Below are positions 7,804-14,962 of a DNA stretch of 64,000 bases, in pieces. The DNA comes from Afipia massiliensis. GTDB lineage: Bacteria; Pseudomonadota; Alphaproteobacteria; Rhizobiales; Xanthobacteraceae. Location: positions 186,001 through 250,000 of the forward strand of contig NZ_LBIA02000001.1 of assembly GCF_001006325.2 (NCBI RefSeq), read 5' to 3'. A model generated the notes under the pieces. The model did no database searches. It was not told the origin of the DNA and saw only the letters and a list, made by a program, of their open reading frames with translations. Positions within the stretch are counted from its first letter, which is position 1, and each line of letters starts with the position of its first letter. Made by a program: the position numbers and the translations under genes.

Positions 7804-8552
7804 GCATGCAGGACGAACGCGACACCACAGCGGCCGACTACGTGATGGGTTTGCTCGATGCAGCAGGCGAAGCGGCCGCGGAAAAACGGCTGGAGAGCGA
7901 TCCGGCGTTTGCGGCAGCAGTGAGCGCCTGGCGCGAACGGCTTTCGGAGTTCGATACGACCGCCGAACCCGTGACACCCAGCCCTGACCTGTGGCGCCGC
8001 ATCGCCGAAACAACGAAGAAGGAAACCATTTCGGCACTGCCCGGCACACGCAACGCCGTACTCGGCGCAACGGTCTGGGACAATATTCGGTTCTGGCGTA
8101 CGACCGGCCTGACCGCCAGTGTCGCCGCGTTGCTGTTTGCTGTTATCGCGCTCGGTGCGCTGACGACATCGAAGGAGCTGCGACGCGATCTGGTTGCGTT
8201 GGCGCAAAGCAAGCCGGTTTACGTCGCGATTCTCGTCAACGACACCACCAAGGAAGCCGGGGCGGTGGTCAATGCTTTCGCTAACGGCCGTGTCGAGCTG
8301 ATCCCGCTCAAGGTCATTGACGTGCCTCCGGGACGCACATTGCAGGTGTGGACACTGTGGGATCGCGCCGTCGGCCCGAAATCAATCGGGATCACGGGCC
8401 AGTCGCGCACGCTGCAGCTCAATCTCGAGTCCCTGCCCGAAACCGTGGCCGATCAGTTGTTCGAAATCACGCTTGAACCGGAAGGTGGGTCGCCCATCGG
8501 GCGACCCACCGGTCCGATCCTGTTCAAGGGCAACGCCGCAAGAACCCTATAG
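7800..8552 (+). CDS. Membrane anti-sigma factor, RskA-like
   Basis: This encodes 250 residues from the ATG at 7800, which overlaps the sigma stop codon and has AGGAG 8 nt upstream. The N-terminal domain (about 8-60, DYVMGLLDAAGEAAAEKRLE) is of the anti-sigma type that clamps ECF factors. One transmembrane helix follows (101-122, LTASVAALLFAVIALGALTT), then a periplasmic RskA-type domain ending in EPEGGSPIGRPTGPILFKG. It would hold the neighbouring sigma factor inactive at the inner membrane until a signal triggers release. The codons for the GGSPIGRPTG stretch form a 12-bp perfect hairpin (8484-8510). Confidence 0.9.
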   Translation: MSMQDERDTTAADYVMGLLDAAGEAAAEKRLESDPAFAAAVSAWRERLSEFDTTAEPVTPSPDLWRRIAETTKKETISALPGTRNAVLGATVWDNIRFWRTTGLTASVAALLFAVIALGALTTSKELRRDLVALAQSKPVYVAILVNDTTKEAGAVVNAFANGRVELIPLKVIDVPPGRTLQVWTLWDRAVGPKSIGITGQSRTLQLNLESLPETVADQLFEITLEPEGGSPIGRPTGPILFKGNAARTL

Positions 8553-8565
8553 CTGTTCATCAATT

Positions 8566-8597
8566 CGTGTGATCGAAGCTTAAACCTCGATCACACG
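8566..8597. terminator. Palindrome between convergent genes (possible bidirectional terminator)
   Basis: Arms CGTGTGATCGA (8566-8576) and TCGATCACACG (8587-8597) pair perfectly over 11 bp around a 10-nt loop. The element sits between the anti-sigma gene stop and the stop of the convergent CnbZ-like gene, whose last codons form the right arm. There is no T-run on either side, so intrinsic termination is uncertain; it may act as an mRNA 3'-end stabiliser. Confidence 0.45.
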
Positions 8598-9338
8598 CTC
8601 CGTGAGAACCCGGCGGCAATCCATTTCATACTCAAGATCCTGCACCGGCGGCCGGTTCAGGTGCCAGGTCAGGCCTTGCCGGAAGATGCCGCGCTTGCCG
8701 AGTTCGCTTTCGATGAACGGGAAGATGTCGTGAACGGTGTAAAGCTGGGTCGCCGTGAGCTGGCTCCAGTCGCCGCCGAACGCGCCCATGCGCCGTTCCA
8801 TCTCACCCAGAACCCATTTCGCCTTCTCCAGCATCGCTGCGGGCGAGATATCCCCCAGCCGCACGGCGTGGTCGCGATAGTTCCCTTTGCCTTCAGGCGC
8901 CTCTCCGCTTCCGGCGACAACGAACGATGCCGGCGCGTTCGCCGCGACAACGCTATAGGTAAAGGCATAAAAACTGGGCGTCGACGGCGGATCGATTTTC
9001 GGACAAACGTTGCTGCGCGCCACCGGATTGTCGGCACCGTCCCGCATCACGCCCCATTCCTTCAGAAAGCCGGTGTACTCCGCGTTGAAGCTCACGAACC
9101 CGCTTTCAGTGAAGGGCGCAGGCGAACGCAACTCGCAGGCTGCGAATGCTGACAACGGACGGCCTGCGGCTTTCAGAACCTGTGCGATCTTTTCAAATCC
9201 CTGACGCAACGGCACCGGATTCGTGAACCGCACCCGCTCGAGCGCGAACCCCGGAAGCGCTCCAACGCCTGCCGAATACTGGCTGACACCCGGTATGAAA
9301 CGATAGCCACTGTCGGGCGCTTCAACGGTCTTGATCAT
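8580..9338 (-). CDS. Conserved protein, possibly CnbZ/RidA-like deaminase family
   Basis: The 252-residue soluble protein starts MIKTVEAPDSGYRFIPGV. The start at 9338 is chosen because AGAGG lies upstream and the longer frame to 9446 runs into the neighbouring gene. It has no signal peptide. The sequence resembles the family annotated from 2-amino-5-chloromuconate deaminase (CnbZ), a RidA-like trimeric fold; this assignment is from memory of family features (ACELRSPAPFTESGF, FVVAGSGEAPEGKGNYRDHAVRLGD) and is tentative. It lies 46 bp downstream of a LivF-type gene on the same strand, so it is probably the last gene of that transport operon and acts on the imported compound or a derivative. Confidence 0.55.
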   Translation of the reverse strand: MIKTVEAPDSGYRFIPGVSQYSAGVGALPGFALERVRFTNPVPLRQGFEKIAQVLKAAGRPLSAFAACELRSPAPFTESGFVSFNAEYTGFLKEWGVMRDGADNPVARSNVCPKIDPPSTPSFYAFTYSVVAANAPASFVVAGSGEAPEGKGNYRDHAVRLGDISPAAMLEKAKWVLGEMERRMGAFGGDWSQLTATQLYTVHDIFPFIESELGKRGIFRQGLTWHLNRPPVQDLEYEMDCRRVLTERVIEV

Positions 9339-9384
9339 GATGCCTCTTCTTGCTTCAGAATTGAATTGTGGTCTTGGCCGCGGA

Positions 9385-10119
9385 CTATTCTTCCAGAACG
9401 CCGAGATAGGCGTCGCGAATGATCGGGTCGGCCAGAAGTTCAGCACCGGACCCCGATCTGACGATCCGGCCCATATCCATCACGAAGGCGGCGTGGCACA
9501 GATCCAGCGCAGTCGTGACATCCTGCTCGACCAGCAGGATCGACATGCCTTCGGCATTGAGCGTACGCAGCGCGGCGACAAGCTGCTCCACCAGCAGAGG
9601 AGAGAGACCGAGCGACAGCTCGTCAATCATCAACAGCTTCGGCGCGCTCATCAGGCCGCGTCCAATGGCGCACATCTGCTGCTCTCCTCCGGAGAGCGTC
9701 GCTGCGGCCTGATTGCGCCGCTCGGACAGTTTCGGGAACGTCGTGTAGACCCGATCCATATCGCGGCTGATCTCGGCGCGCGACGCGGTGCGCGAATAGG
9801 CCCCCATCAGAAGATTGTCTTCGATGCTCATTGCGCCGAACAGGCGCCGCCCTTCTGGCACGTGGACAATGCCGCGTGAAAGAATCCTGGCGGCCGTAGC
9901 ACCCGCAAGGTCCTCGCCATCCGACCGATAGGAGCCCGATTGAACCGGAATCAGACCCGACAGCGCACGCATCAGCGTGGTCTTGCCCGCCCCGTTGGAG
10001 CCGATCAGCGCCGTAATCTCACCCCTGCGCACCGCGAGATCGATGCCCCATAGCACCTGCACCTCGCCATAGCCGGCGCGCAGACCCTGCAATTCGAGAA
10101 TGGGAACAGCATCAACCAT
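9385..10119 (-). CDS. LivF-type ABC transporter ATP-binding protein (operon 1)
   Basis: The 244-residue ATPase has Walker A GSNGAGKTT, signature LSGGEQQM and Walker B LLMIDELSLGLSP, in the order expected for LivF of branched-chain amino acid-type importers. The start at 10119 overlaps the upstream LivG-type gene by 8 nt (ATGGTTGA), indicating translational coupling; an alternative start at 10140 adds seven residues. Together with the preceding ATPase it would drive import across the inner membrane. This transporter family also carries aromatic acids, amides and urea, so the substrate is open. Confidence 0.93.
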   Translation of the reverse strand: MVDAVPILELQGLRAGYGEVQVLWGIDLAVRRGEITALIGSNGAGKTTLMRALSGLIPVQSGSYRSDGEDLAGATAARILSRGIVHVPEGRRLFGAMSIEDNLLMGAYSRTASRAEISRDMDRVYTTFPKLSERRNQAAATLSGGEQQMCAIGRGLMSAPKLLMIDELSLGLSPLLVEQLVAALRTLNAEGMSILLVEQDVTTALDLCHAAFVMDMGRIVRSGSGAELLADPIIRDAYLGVLEE

Positions 10120-10861
10120 GGGCGGCGGCCCTCTGGGCATATTGCTGACCGAGATAGGCTTCGACGACCGCCGGGTTCTTGATCACATCGCGCGGCTGAC
10201 CGTCCGCAATCAGCCGCCCGTTGTGCAGCACAACGATCCGCGTGCAGACATTGAGCACGACCTTCATCAGGTGCTCGATCATCACAATCGTAATGCCGCT
10301 GGCAGCAAGCTCGTGAATAAGCCGGGTCGCACGCTCCACCTCAGCGCTGTTCAAGCCGGCGTTGACTTCGTCCAGAAACAGCAGCTTCGGCTTCATCGCC
10401 AGCGCCTTTGCGAGCTCGAGCCGCTTGCGCATCGCCAGCGTCAGCGTTGCCGCCGGCTGATCCGATTGCGCTTCGAGACCAACGAAAGCCAGACGTTCAC
10501 GGGCCGCCTCACGTGCCGACTTCAGGCTTTCATTCGGCTGCGAAAACAGCGCGGCAGCAGCCACGTTGTCGAGAGCAGAGAGTTCAGCGAAAGGCTGCAC
10601 GATCTGAAAGGTTCGAGACAGCCCAAGGCGCGCAGACTGATAAGTCTTTACGCGCGTAATGTCTTGCCCTGCGAATATCACCGTCCCCAAACTCGCTGGG
10701 GTCACGCCGGTGACGACATTGACGAGCGTGGTCTTGCCGGCGCCGTTCGGGCCGATCAGGCCGAGTACCTCGCCCTTGTTGATGCCGAGCGACACGTCGC
10801 TCAACGCCTTGAGGCCACTGAAGTGACGGGAGACTGACTGAAGCCGGAGAATCTCAGACAC
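10112..10861 (-). CDS. LivG-type ABC transporter ATP-binding protein (operon 1)
   Basis: This encodes 249 residues from a GTG at 10861 with GGAGG 8 nt upstream; the stop of the LivM-type gene overlaps it as GTGTCTGA. A longer GTG start at 10891 is possible but lacks a ribosome-binding site. Walker A is GPNGAGKTT. The signature region is the LivG variant TLAMRKRLELAKAL rather than canonical LSGGQ, and Walker B reads LLFLDEVNAGL. It pairs with the LivF-type ATPase encoded next. Confidence 0.93.
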   Translation of the reverse strand: MSEILRLQSVSRHFSGLKALSDVSLGINKGEVLGLIGPNGAGKTTLVNVVTGVTPASLGTVIFAGQDITRVKTYQSARLGLSRTFQIVQPFAELSALDNVAAAALFSQPNESLKSAREAARERLAFVGLEAQSDQPAATLTLAMRKRLELAKALAMKPKLLFLDEVNAGLNSAEVERATRLIHELAASGITIVMIEHLMKVVLNVCTRIVVLHNGRLIADGQPRDVIKNPAVVEAYLGQQYAQRAAAHG

Positions 10862-11789
10862 GCTTCGGCCTCCATGAAAGAAGTCGATCACGCAGCGACA
10901 TCAGCCCGTGCGGGAGGAACAGCAGCAGCGCGACGATGAGAACGCCGAGGACACCGCTATGGATCTGGATGTAGTTGCGCCAGACCACCTCCTCCAGACC
11001 GAGATAGACGAGCGCACCGATAACCACACCGAGCGGCGAACCGAGCCCACCAATCAGCGCCATCACGATCGGCTTGACCGAGTAGAGAATGTCGAACACG
11101 TCCGACGGATCGATGTAATGGACCCACGCGGCGTAGATGCCGCCCGCGGCGCTGACGAAGCATGCCGAGAGGCCAAACGCGACGCTCTTGTAGAGCGTGG
11201 CATTGAGACCGATCATGTTGGCGGCAGTCTCATTCTGCCGGATGCAGGCAAGTCCAAAGCCGAGCTTTGACCCCGAGACGATGAGCACCATCAAGGCGGT
11301 CCCGAGCAGCAATGCCCACATCGCATAAAAGAAGAAGGTCGCGTCCGATATCACACCGGCTGCGGATGTCAGCGGGATATTCAGGCCCATGCCGCCACCG
11401 GTAAGATCGGTGGCATTGTTGACGAGTTCGCGAAACACCTCGATCAGCGAAAGGCTGGCAATTGCGAAGTAATGTCCGCGCAAACGGAGCAGCGCGGCGC
11501 CCAGAAGGGCTGCGACCACGAACGCCCCTACCCATGCGGCGGCCACCGCAACACCAATAGGGACTCCCCGCGACATCAAAACGCCGGTTGTGTACGCCCC
11601 CAGGCCGAAGAACGCTGCCGTGGCGAACGATGGATAGCCCGCGAAACCACCGACAATGTTCCATGATAAAGCGAGGATCGCGTACATGCAGGCGATCGTG
11701 CCAAGCCTTAGTGCATACGCTCCACCGAACATAGGCAGCGCGGCGATACAAGCGATCAGCACCAGCAGGATCAGATTCGACCGGGTCAT
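10854..11789 (-). CDS. LivM-type ABC transporter permease (operon 1)
   Basis: The 311-residue inner-membrane protein has about eight to ten hydrophobic helices, starting with LILLVLIACIAALPMFGGAY. It contains the conserved LivM segments WNIVGGFAGYPSFATAAFFGLGAY and the cytoplasmic coupling loop around RQNETAANMIGLN, plus IGGLGSPLGVVIGAL near the end. It overlaps the LivH-type gene by ATGA and the LivG-type gene by 8 nt. It forms the heterodimeric pore with LivH. Confidence 0.93.
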   Translation of the reverse strand: MTRSNLILLVLIACIAALPMFGGAYALRLGTIACMYAILALSWNIVGGFAGYPSFATAAFFGLGAYTTGVLMSRGVPIGVAVAAAWVGAFVVAALLGAALLRLRGHYFAIASLSLIEVFRELVNNATDLTGGGMGLNIPLTSAAGVISDATFFFYAMWALLLGTALMVLIVSGSKLGFGLACIRQNETAANMIGLNATLYKSVAFGLSACFVSAAGGIYAAWVHYIDPSDVFDILYSVKPIVMALIGGLGSPLGVVIGALVYLGLEEVVWRNYIQIHSGVLGVLIVALLLFLPHGLMSLRDRLLSWRPKRV

Positions 11790-12652
11790 TCGAAGCCCTT
11801 TCGGCCAAGCAGGCCCTGGGGGCGAACGATCAGGAAGATGATCAGCAAGACGAATGACAACGTCGTCGCATGCGCCGGACCGATCAGCGTGGAGCCGATG
11901 CCTTCGATCAGGGCCAGCAGAATGCCGCCGGCCAGAGCACCCGACACACTGCCGAGGCCACCAAGCACGCAGACCACGAAAGCCTTGCCGAGATAAGCCG
12001 TGGAGGTGAGCGGCGAGATCGGGAAGATCAGCGCCATCAGCACCCCAGCGCAGCCGGCCAGTGCAGCACCGAGGCCGAAGGCAATCGCGTAGATCGACTT
12101 GACATCGACACCCATCAGCGTGGCAGCGTCACGATCGAGCCTCACCGCAACGATAGCGCGCCCGACACGCAACCGGCGCAGGATCAGATAAAGCACCCCG
12201 GTCAGCGCCAGCGCAGACGCAGTCGCGATCAGCCGATCGACCGGGACGACAACATCGAAGAATGAGATCGATCCCATCGGCGGCGTCAGCGTCAACTTCC
12301 GGTAATCCGCCTTGAAGTAATAGATCATCGCGTTGTTGAGGATCAGATCGAGGCCGAATGTCAGCGTCAGCGTCACAAGCACAGGCGCGGTGATCACGCG
12401 GTTAAGAATGATACGTTGAATGAGGTAACCGAACGCAAAGAACAACGGCGCCGCGATGAGAAGCGCGTACCACGGCGAGAGATGGAGTGACTGATAAAGT
12501 CCCCAGGCCAGATAAGCGCCGAGAACGATGAACGAGCCATGGATCAGGTTGATGACGTTCAGAACGCCCCAAACCAGTGAGAAGCCGATCGCAATACATG
12601 CGTAAAGGCAGCCCAGCACTAAAGCATTGATCAGAACCTGGGCCGCCAGCAT
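11786..12652 (-). CDS. LivH-type ABC transporter permease (operon 1)
   Basis: The 288-residue integral membrane protein shows LivH hallmarks: NALVLGCLYACIAIGFSLVWGVLNVINLIHGSF at the N-terminus (here given only as recognition of the LNVINLIHG core), AVRLDRDAATLMGVD in the coupling loop and VLGGLGSVSGALAGG. The start at 12652 is 27 bp after the binding-protein stop, and its stop overlaps the LivM start. With LivM it makes the translocation channel. Confidence 0.93.
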   Translation of the reverse strand: MLAAQVLINALVLGCLYACIAIGFSLVWGVLNVINLIHGSFIVLGAYLAWGLYQSLHLSPWYALLIAAPLFFAFGYLIQRIILNRVITAPVLVTLTLTFGLDLILNNAMIYYFKADYRKLTLTPPMGSISFFDVVVPVDRLIATASALALTGVLYLILRRLRVGRAIVAVRLDRDAATLMGVDVKSIYAIAFGLGAALAGCAGVLMALIFPISPLTSTAYLGKAFVVCVLGGLGSVSGALAGGILLALIEGIGSTLIGPAHATTLSFVLLIIFLIVRPQGLLGRKGFE

Positions 12653-12679
12653 GTGATGTCCTCGCCTCCGCGCCGTGGA

Positions 12680-13891
12680 TCAGTTCACGCCGAGCTTGAA
12701 TTCGCCCTGCTTGATCAGCGCAGGCGAAAGCACGATGGGCTTGCCGCCCTGAAGCTGGAATACCGGCGGCTCCAGTGAGTTGATCTGCCCTGTCGGACCA
12801 AACTTCACGGGGCCGAAGAACGTCATCACGTCAAGCTTTGCGAGTTCGTCGCGCACCTTGTCCTTGTCGAGCGACCCGGCCTTCTCGATCGCCATCTGGA
12901 ACAACGCTCCGGCGACCGACGCCGACGCCTGCGCGTAGTCAGGTTCGGATTTGAACTTTTCCTTGAACAGCTTCACATAGTTTGCCGTGGTGCCGAAAAT
13001 GTCCTTGCCGGAATACTGCGCGGCGGGATGCCACCAGGCGGCGCTGGTGATGTTTTCTCCGCCTGCACCGGCGGCATCGATGAATTCCTGATAGGCCGGA
13101 CCCGCGATCATCGAAACCACCGTGGCCTTGATCTGCTGGTCAGCCATCTGCTTTTTCACCAGCAGCAGATCGTTGATGTAGCCGGTCACGAAGATCCACT
13201 GCGGAGCCAGCGACTTGATCTGCGACAGCGTAGCGGAGTGATCGAGTGTTCCGATCGCATACTTCTCGAAGTAAGCGACTTCGAGACCGTTGCCCTTCGC
13301 CGATTTTTCCATTTCCTGCGCGATGGCAAGGGGAAACAGATCGTTCCGCGCCAGAATCGCGACCTTCTTCACGTCCGGCGCCTTCGCTTTGACCATCTGA
13401 GTGAGCGGCGTGGTCAGCGTGTCGTTCGGCGTGAAGGTCCCGAACAGATATTTGTATCCCTGGTCGTAAACCTGCGACGACGAGGCGGTCGCGGCAATGG
13501 TCGGCACCTTGTACTTCTCGGAAACGCTGCTGCCCGCCTTCGCGGCGCCCGACCCGAACGGGCCAAACAGGAAGTTGACGTTGTTCTGGGTGATCATCTG
13601 CTCGGTGGTCTGCACCGCGCGCGGCGTGTTCGACTGGTAGTCGGTGTAGACGATCTCGACCTTGTACTTCTTGCCGCCGACCGAGATGCCGCCCGCCTTG
13701 TTGGCCTGCTCAGCCCACAGGTCATATCCCTGCTGCTGTTTGATCGCCTCGGGCGCGAGCGGCCCGGTGAGCGGAAGCGGCGCACCAAACTTGATGACAT
13801 CCTGCGCCTGCGCCGCCGAGGCGGACAATCCCAAAGAGGCAACGATCAAAAGCGAATTCAAACCACGCGAGACGAGCCGGGAGCGAGCCAT
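12680..13891 (-). CDS. Periplasmic substrate-binding protein of Liv-type ABC transporter 1
   Basis: The 403-residue protein has a Sec signal peptide (LLIVASLGLSASAAQA, cut near residue 29) followed by the type I periplasmic binding fold: VIKFGAPLPLTGPLAPEA, NFLFGPFGSGAAKA, and VPTIAATASSSQVYDQGYKYLFGTF. The first gene of the operon SBP-LivH-LivM-LivG-LivF-CnbZ-like. The ligand pocket cannot be assigned by eye; amino acids or aromatic carboxylates are both plausible. A LysR gene is divergent upstream and a palindrome lies in between. Confidence 0.92.
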   Translation of the reverse strand: MARSRLVSRGLNSLLIVASLGLSASAAQAQDVIKFGAPLPLTGPLAPEAIKQQQGYDLWAEQANKAGGISVGGKKYKVEIVYTDYQSNTPRAVQTTEQMITQNNVNFLFGPFGSGAAKAGSSVSEKYKVPTIAATASSSQVYDQGYKYLFGTFTPNDTLTTPLTQMVKAKAPDVKKVAILARNDLFPLAIAQEMEKSAKGNGLEVAYFEKYAIGTLDHSATLSQIKSLAPQWIFVTGYINDLLLVKKQMADQQIKATVVSMIAGPAYQEFIDAAGAGGENITSAAWWHPAAQYSGKDIFGTTANYVKLFKEKFKSEPDYAQASASVAGALFQMAIEKAGSLDKDKVRDELAKLDVMTFFGPVKFGPTGQINSLEPPVFQLQGGKPIVLSPALIKQGEFKLGVN

Positions 13892-13960
13892 CCAGATTCT
13901 CCATCAGGTACCAAGGGTGCGACCTGTTGAAATCTTGGCAAAATAAGGAATCGAATAAAA

Positions 13961-13977
13961 GCATTGAATTTCGATGC
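13961..13977. promoter_or_regulatory. Palindrome in divergent LysR / ABC operon promoter region
   Basis: GCATTGAATTTCGATGC is a 17-bp palindrome with one mismatched pair, placed in the 168-bp region between the binding-protein start (13891) and the LysR start (14060). LysR-type regulators commonly bind dyads in exactly this position, regulating both themselves and the divergent operon. Assignment to the LysR protein is inference from position and symmetry. Confidence 0.45.
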
Positions 13978-14059
13978 GAACGGTCTGAAAATTAGATCGC
14001 TATGCACGACCTGCTTGATTTCAAAGCATCCCCTTACCGGAAGAACTGGGCCCGAACAC

Positions 14060-14962
14060 ATGATTGAATCAACGGCTATTCGGTACTTTCGCGAGGTCAC
14101 GGTGCGCGGCTCAATCAAGCGGGCCGCGGAATCCTTGCGGATTGCCCCCAGCGCCATCAGCCGGCAGGTGCAGGGGCTCGAAGACGAGCTTTCGGTCAAA
14201 CTGTTCGAGCGCGGGGCGCGGGGGATGAATCTGACCAATGCCGGTCACCTGCTCTACCGCTATGCACAAGAAAGCCTGACGAAACTGGACCGGGTCCGCG
14301 CGCAGGTGGAGGAATTCGATTCGCTGCAGCGCGGTCACGTCAAGCTGGCGACCGTTGAAGGCCTGCTGGCGAGCTTCGTGTCGGACTTTGTGGTCGATCT
14401 TTCGAGGGACTACCCCGGCATTTCGATCGCGGTGACCACCGTGGGCTCGCGCGGCGTCGCCGAAATGGTGGGACGGCACGAGGTCGATCTTGGGCTTGTT
14501 TTCGGCCGCGCGCCCCGCCGCGACTTGATCGAACTGGCCCGTATGCGGCAATCGCTGTGCCTGATGGTTGCGCCGCAACATTCGATGGCCGGCAAAGATC
14601 ATTGCTCGATAAAAGATCTGGCAGGGCTACGAGTAATCCTGCCCGATCCTTCGTTCGGTATTCGTCAGGAAATCGATCGCGCCTGCGCCAAGGCCAACAT
14701 CGAACTCGATATCTACAGCGAGACCAACTCCATCGCCTTCTTACGAACGATGGCTGCCAAAACTGGCCTCGGCACCTTCCTGCCGCGGAACGCGGCGATG
14801 CCAGAACTGGTCGCAGGTACGCTGGTCGCCATTCCTATGCGTGACAAACGGCTGGAGGCAACGCAGGTAACACTGGTGCAACTCGCGGCCCGCAACACCA
14901 CACCCTCCAGCCTCCGCGTCGCGGAATTGCTGGTCGACAGAATGAAGCAACAGACGGACTAG
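14060..14962 (+). CDS. LysR-family transcriptional regulator
   Basis: The 300-residue regulator has the winged helix-turn-helix at residues about 3-62 (IRYFREVTVRGSIKRAAESL, then SAISRQVQGLEDELSVKLFER) and the LysR effector-binding domain from about residue 90 on. The start at 14060 begins MIESTAIRYF; an upstream extension to 13964 is unlikely because it would run through the promoter palindrome. Divergent from the Liv-type operon 1, which it most likely controls in response to the transported compound or a metabolite. Its TAG stop shares the sequence CTAG with the stop of the convergent RND gene. Confidence 0.92.
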   Translation: MIESTAIRYFREVTVRGSIKRAAESLRIAPSAISRQVQGLEDELSVKLFERGARGMNLTNAGHLLYRYAQESLTKLDRVRAQVEEFDSLQRGHVKLATVEGLLASFVSDFVVDLSRDYPGISIAVTTVGSRGVAEMVGRHEVDLGLVFGRAPRRDLIELARMRQSLCLMVAPQHSMAGKDHCSIKDLAGLRVILPDPSFGIRQEIDRACAKANIELDIYSETNSIAFLRTMAAKTGLGTFLPRNAAMPELVAGTLVAIPMRDKRLEATQVTLVQLAARNTTPSSLRVAELLVDRMKQQTD

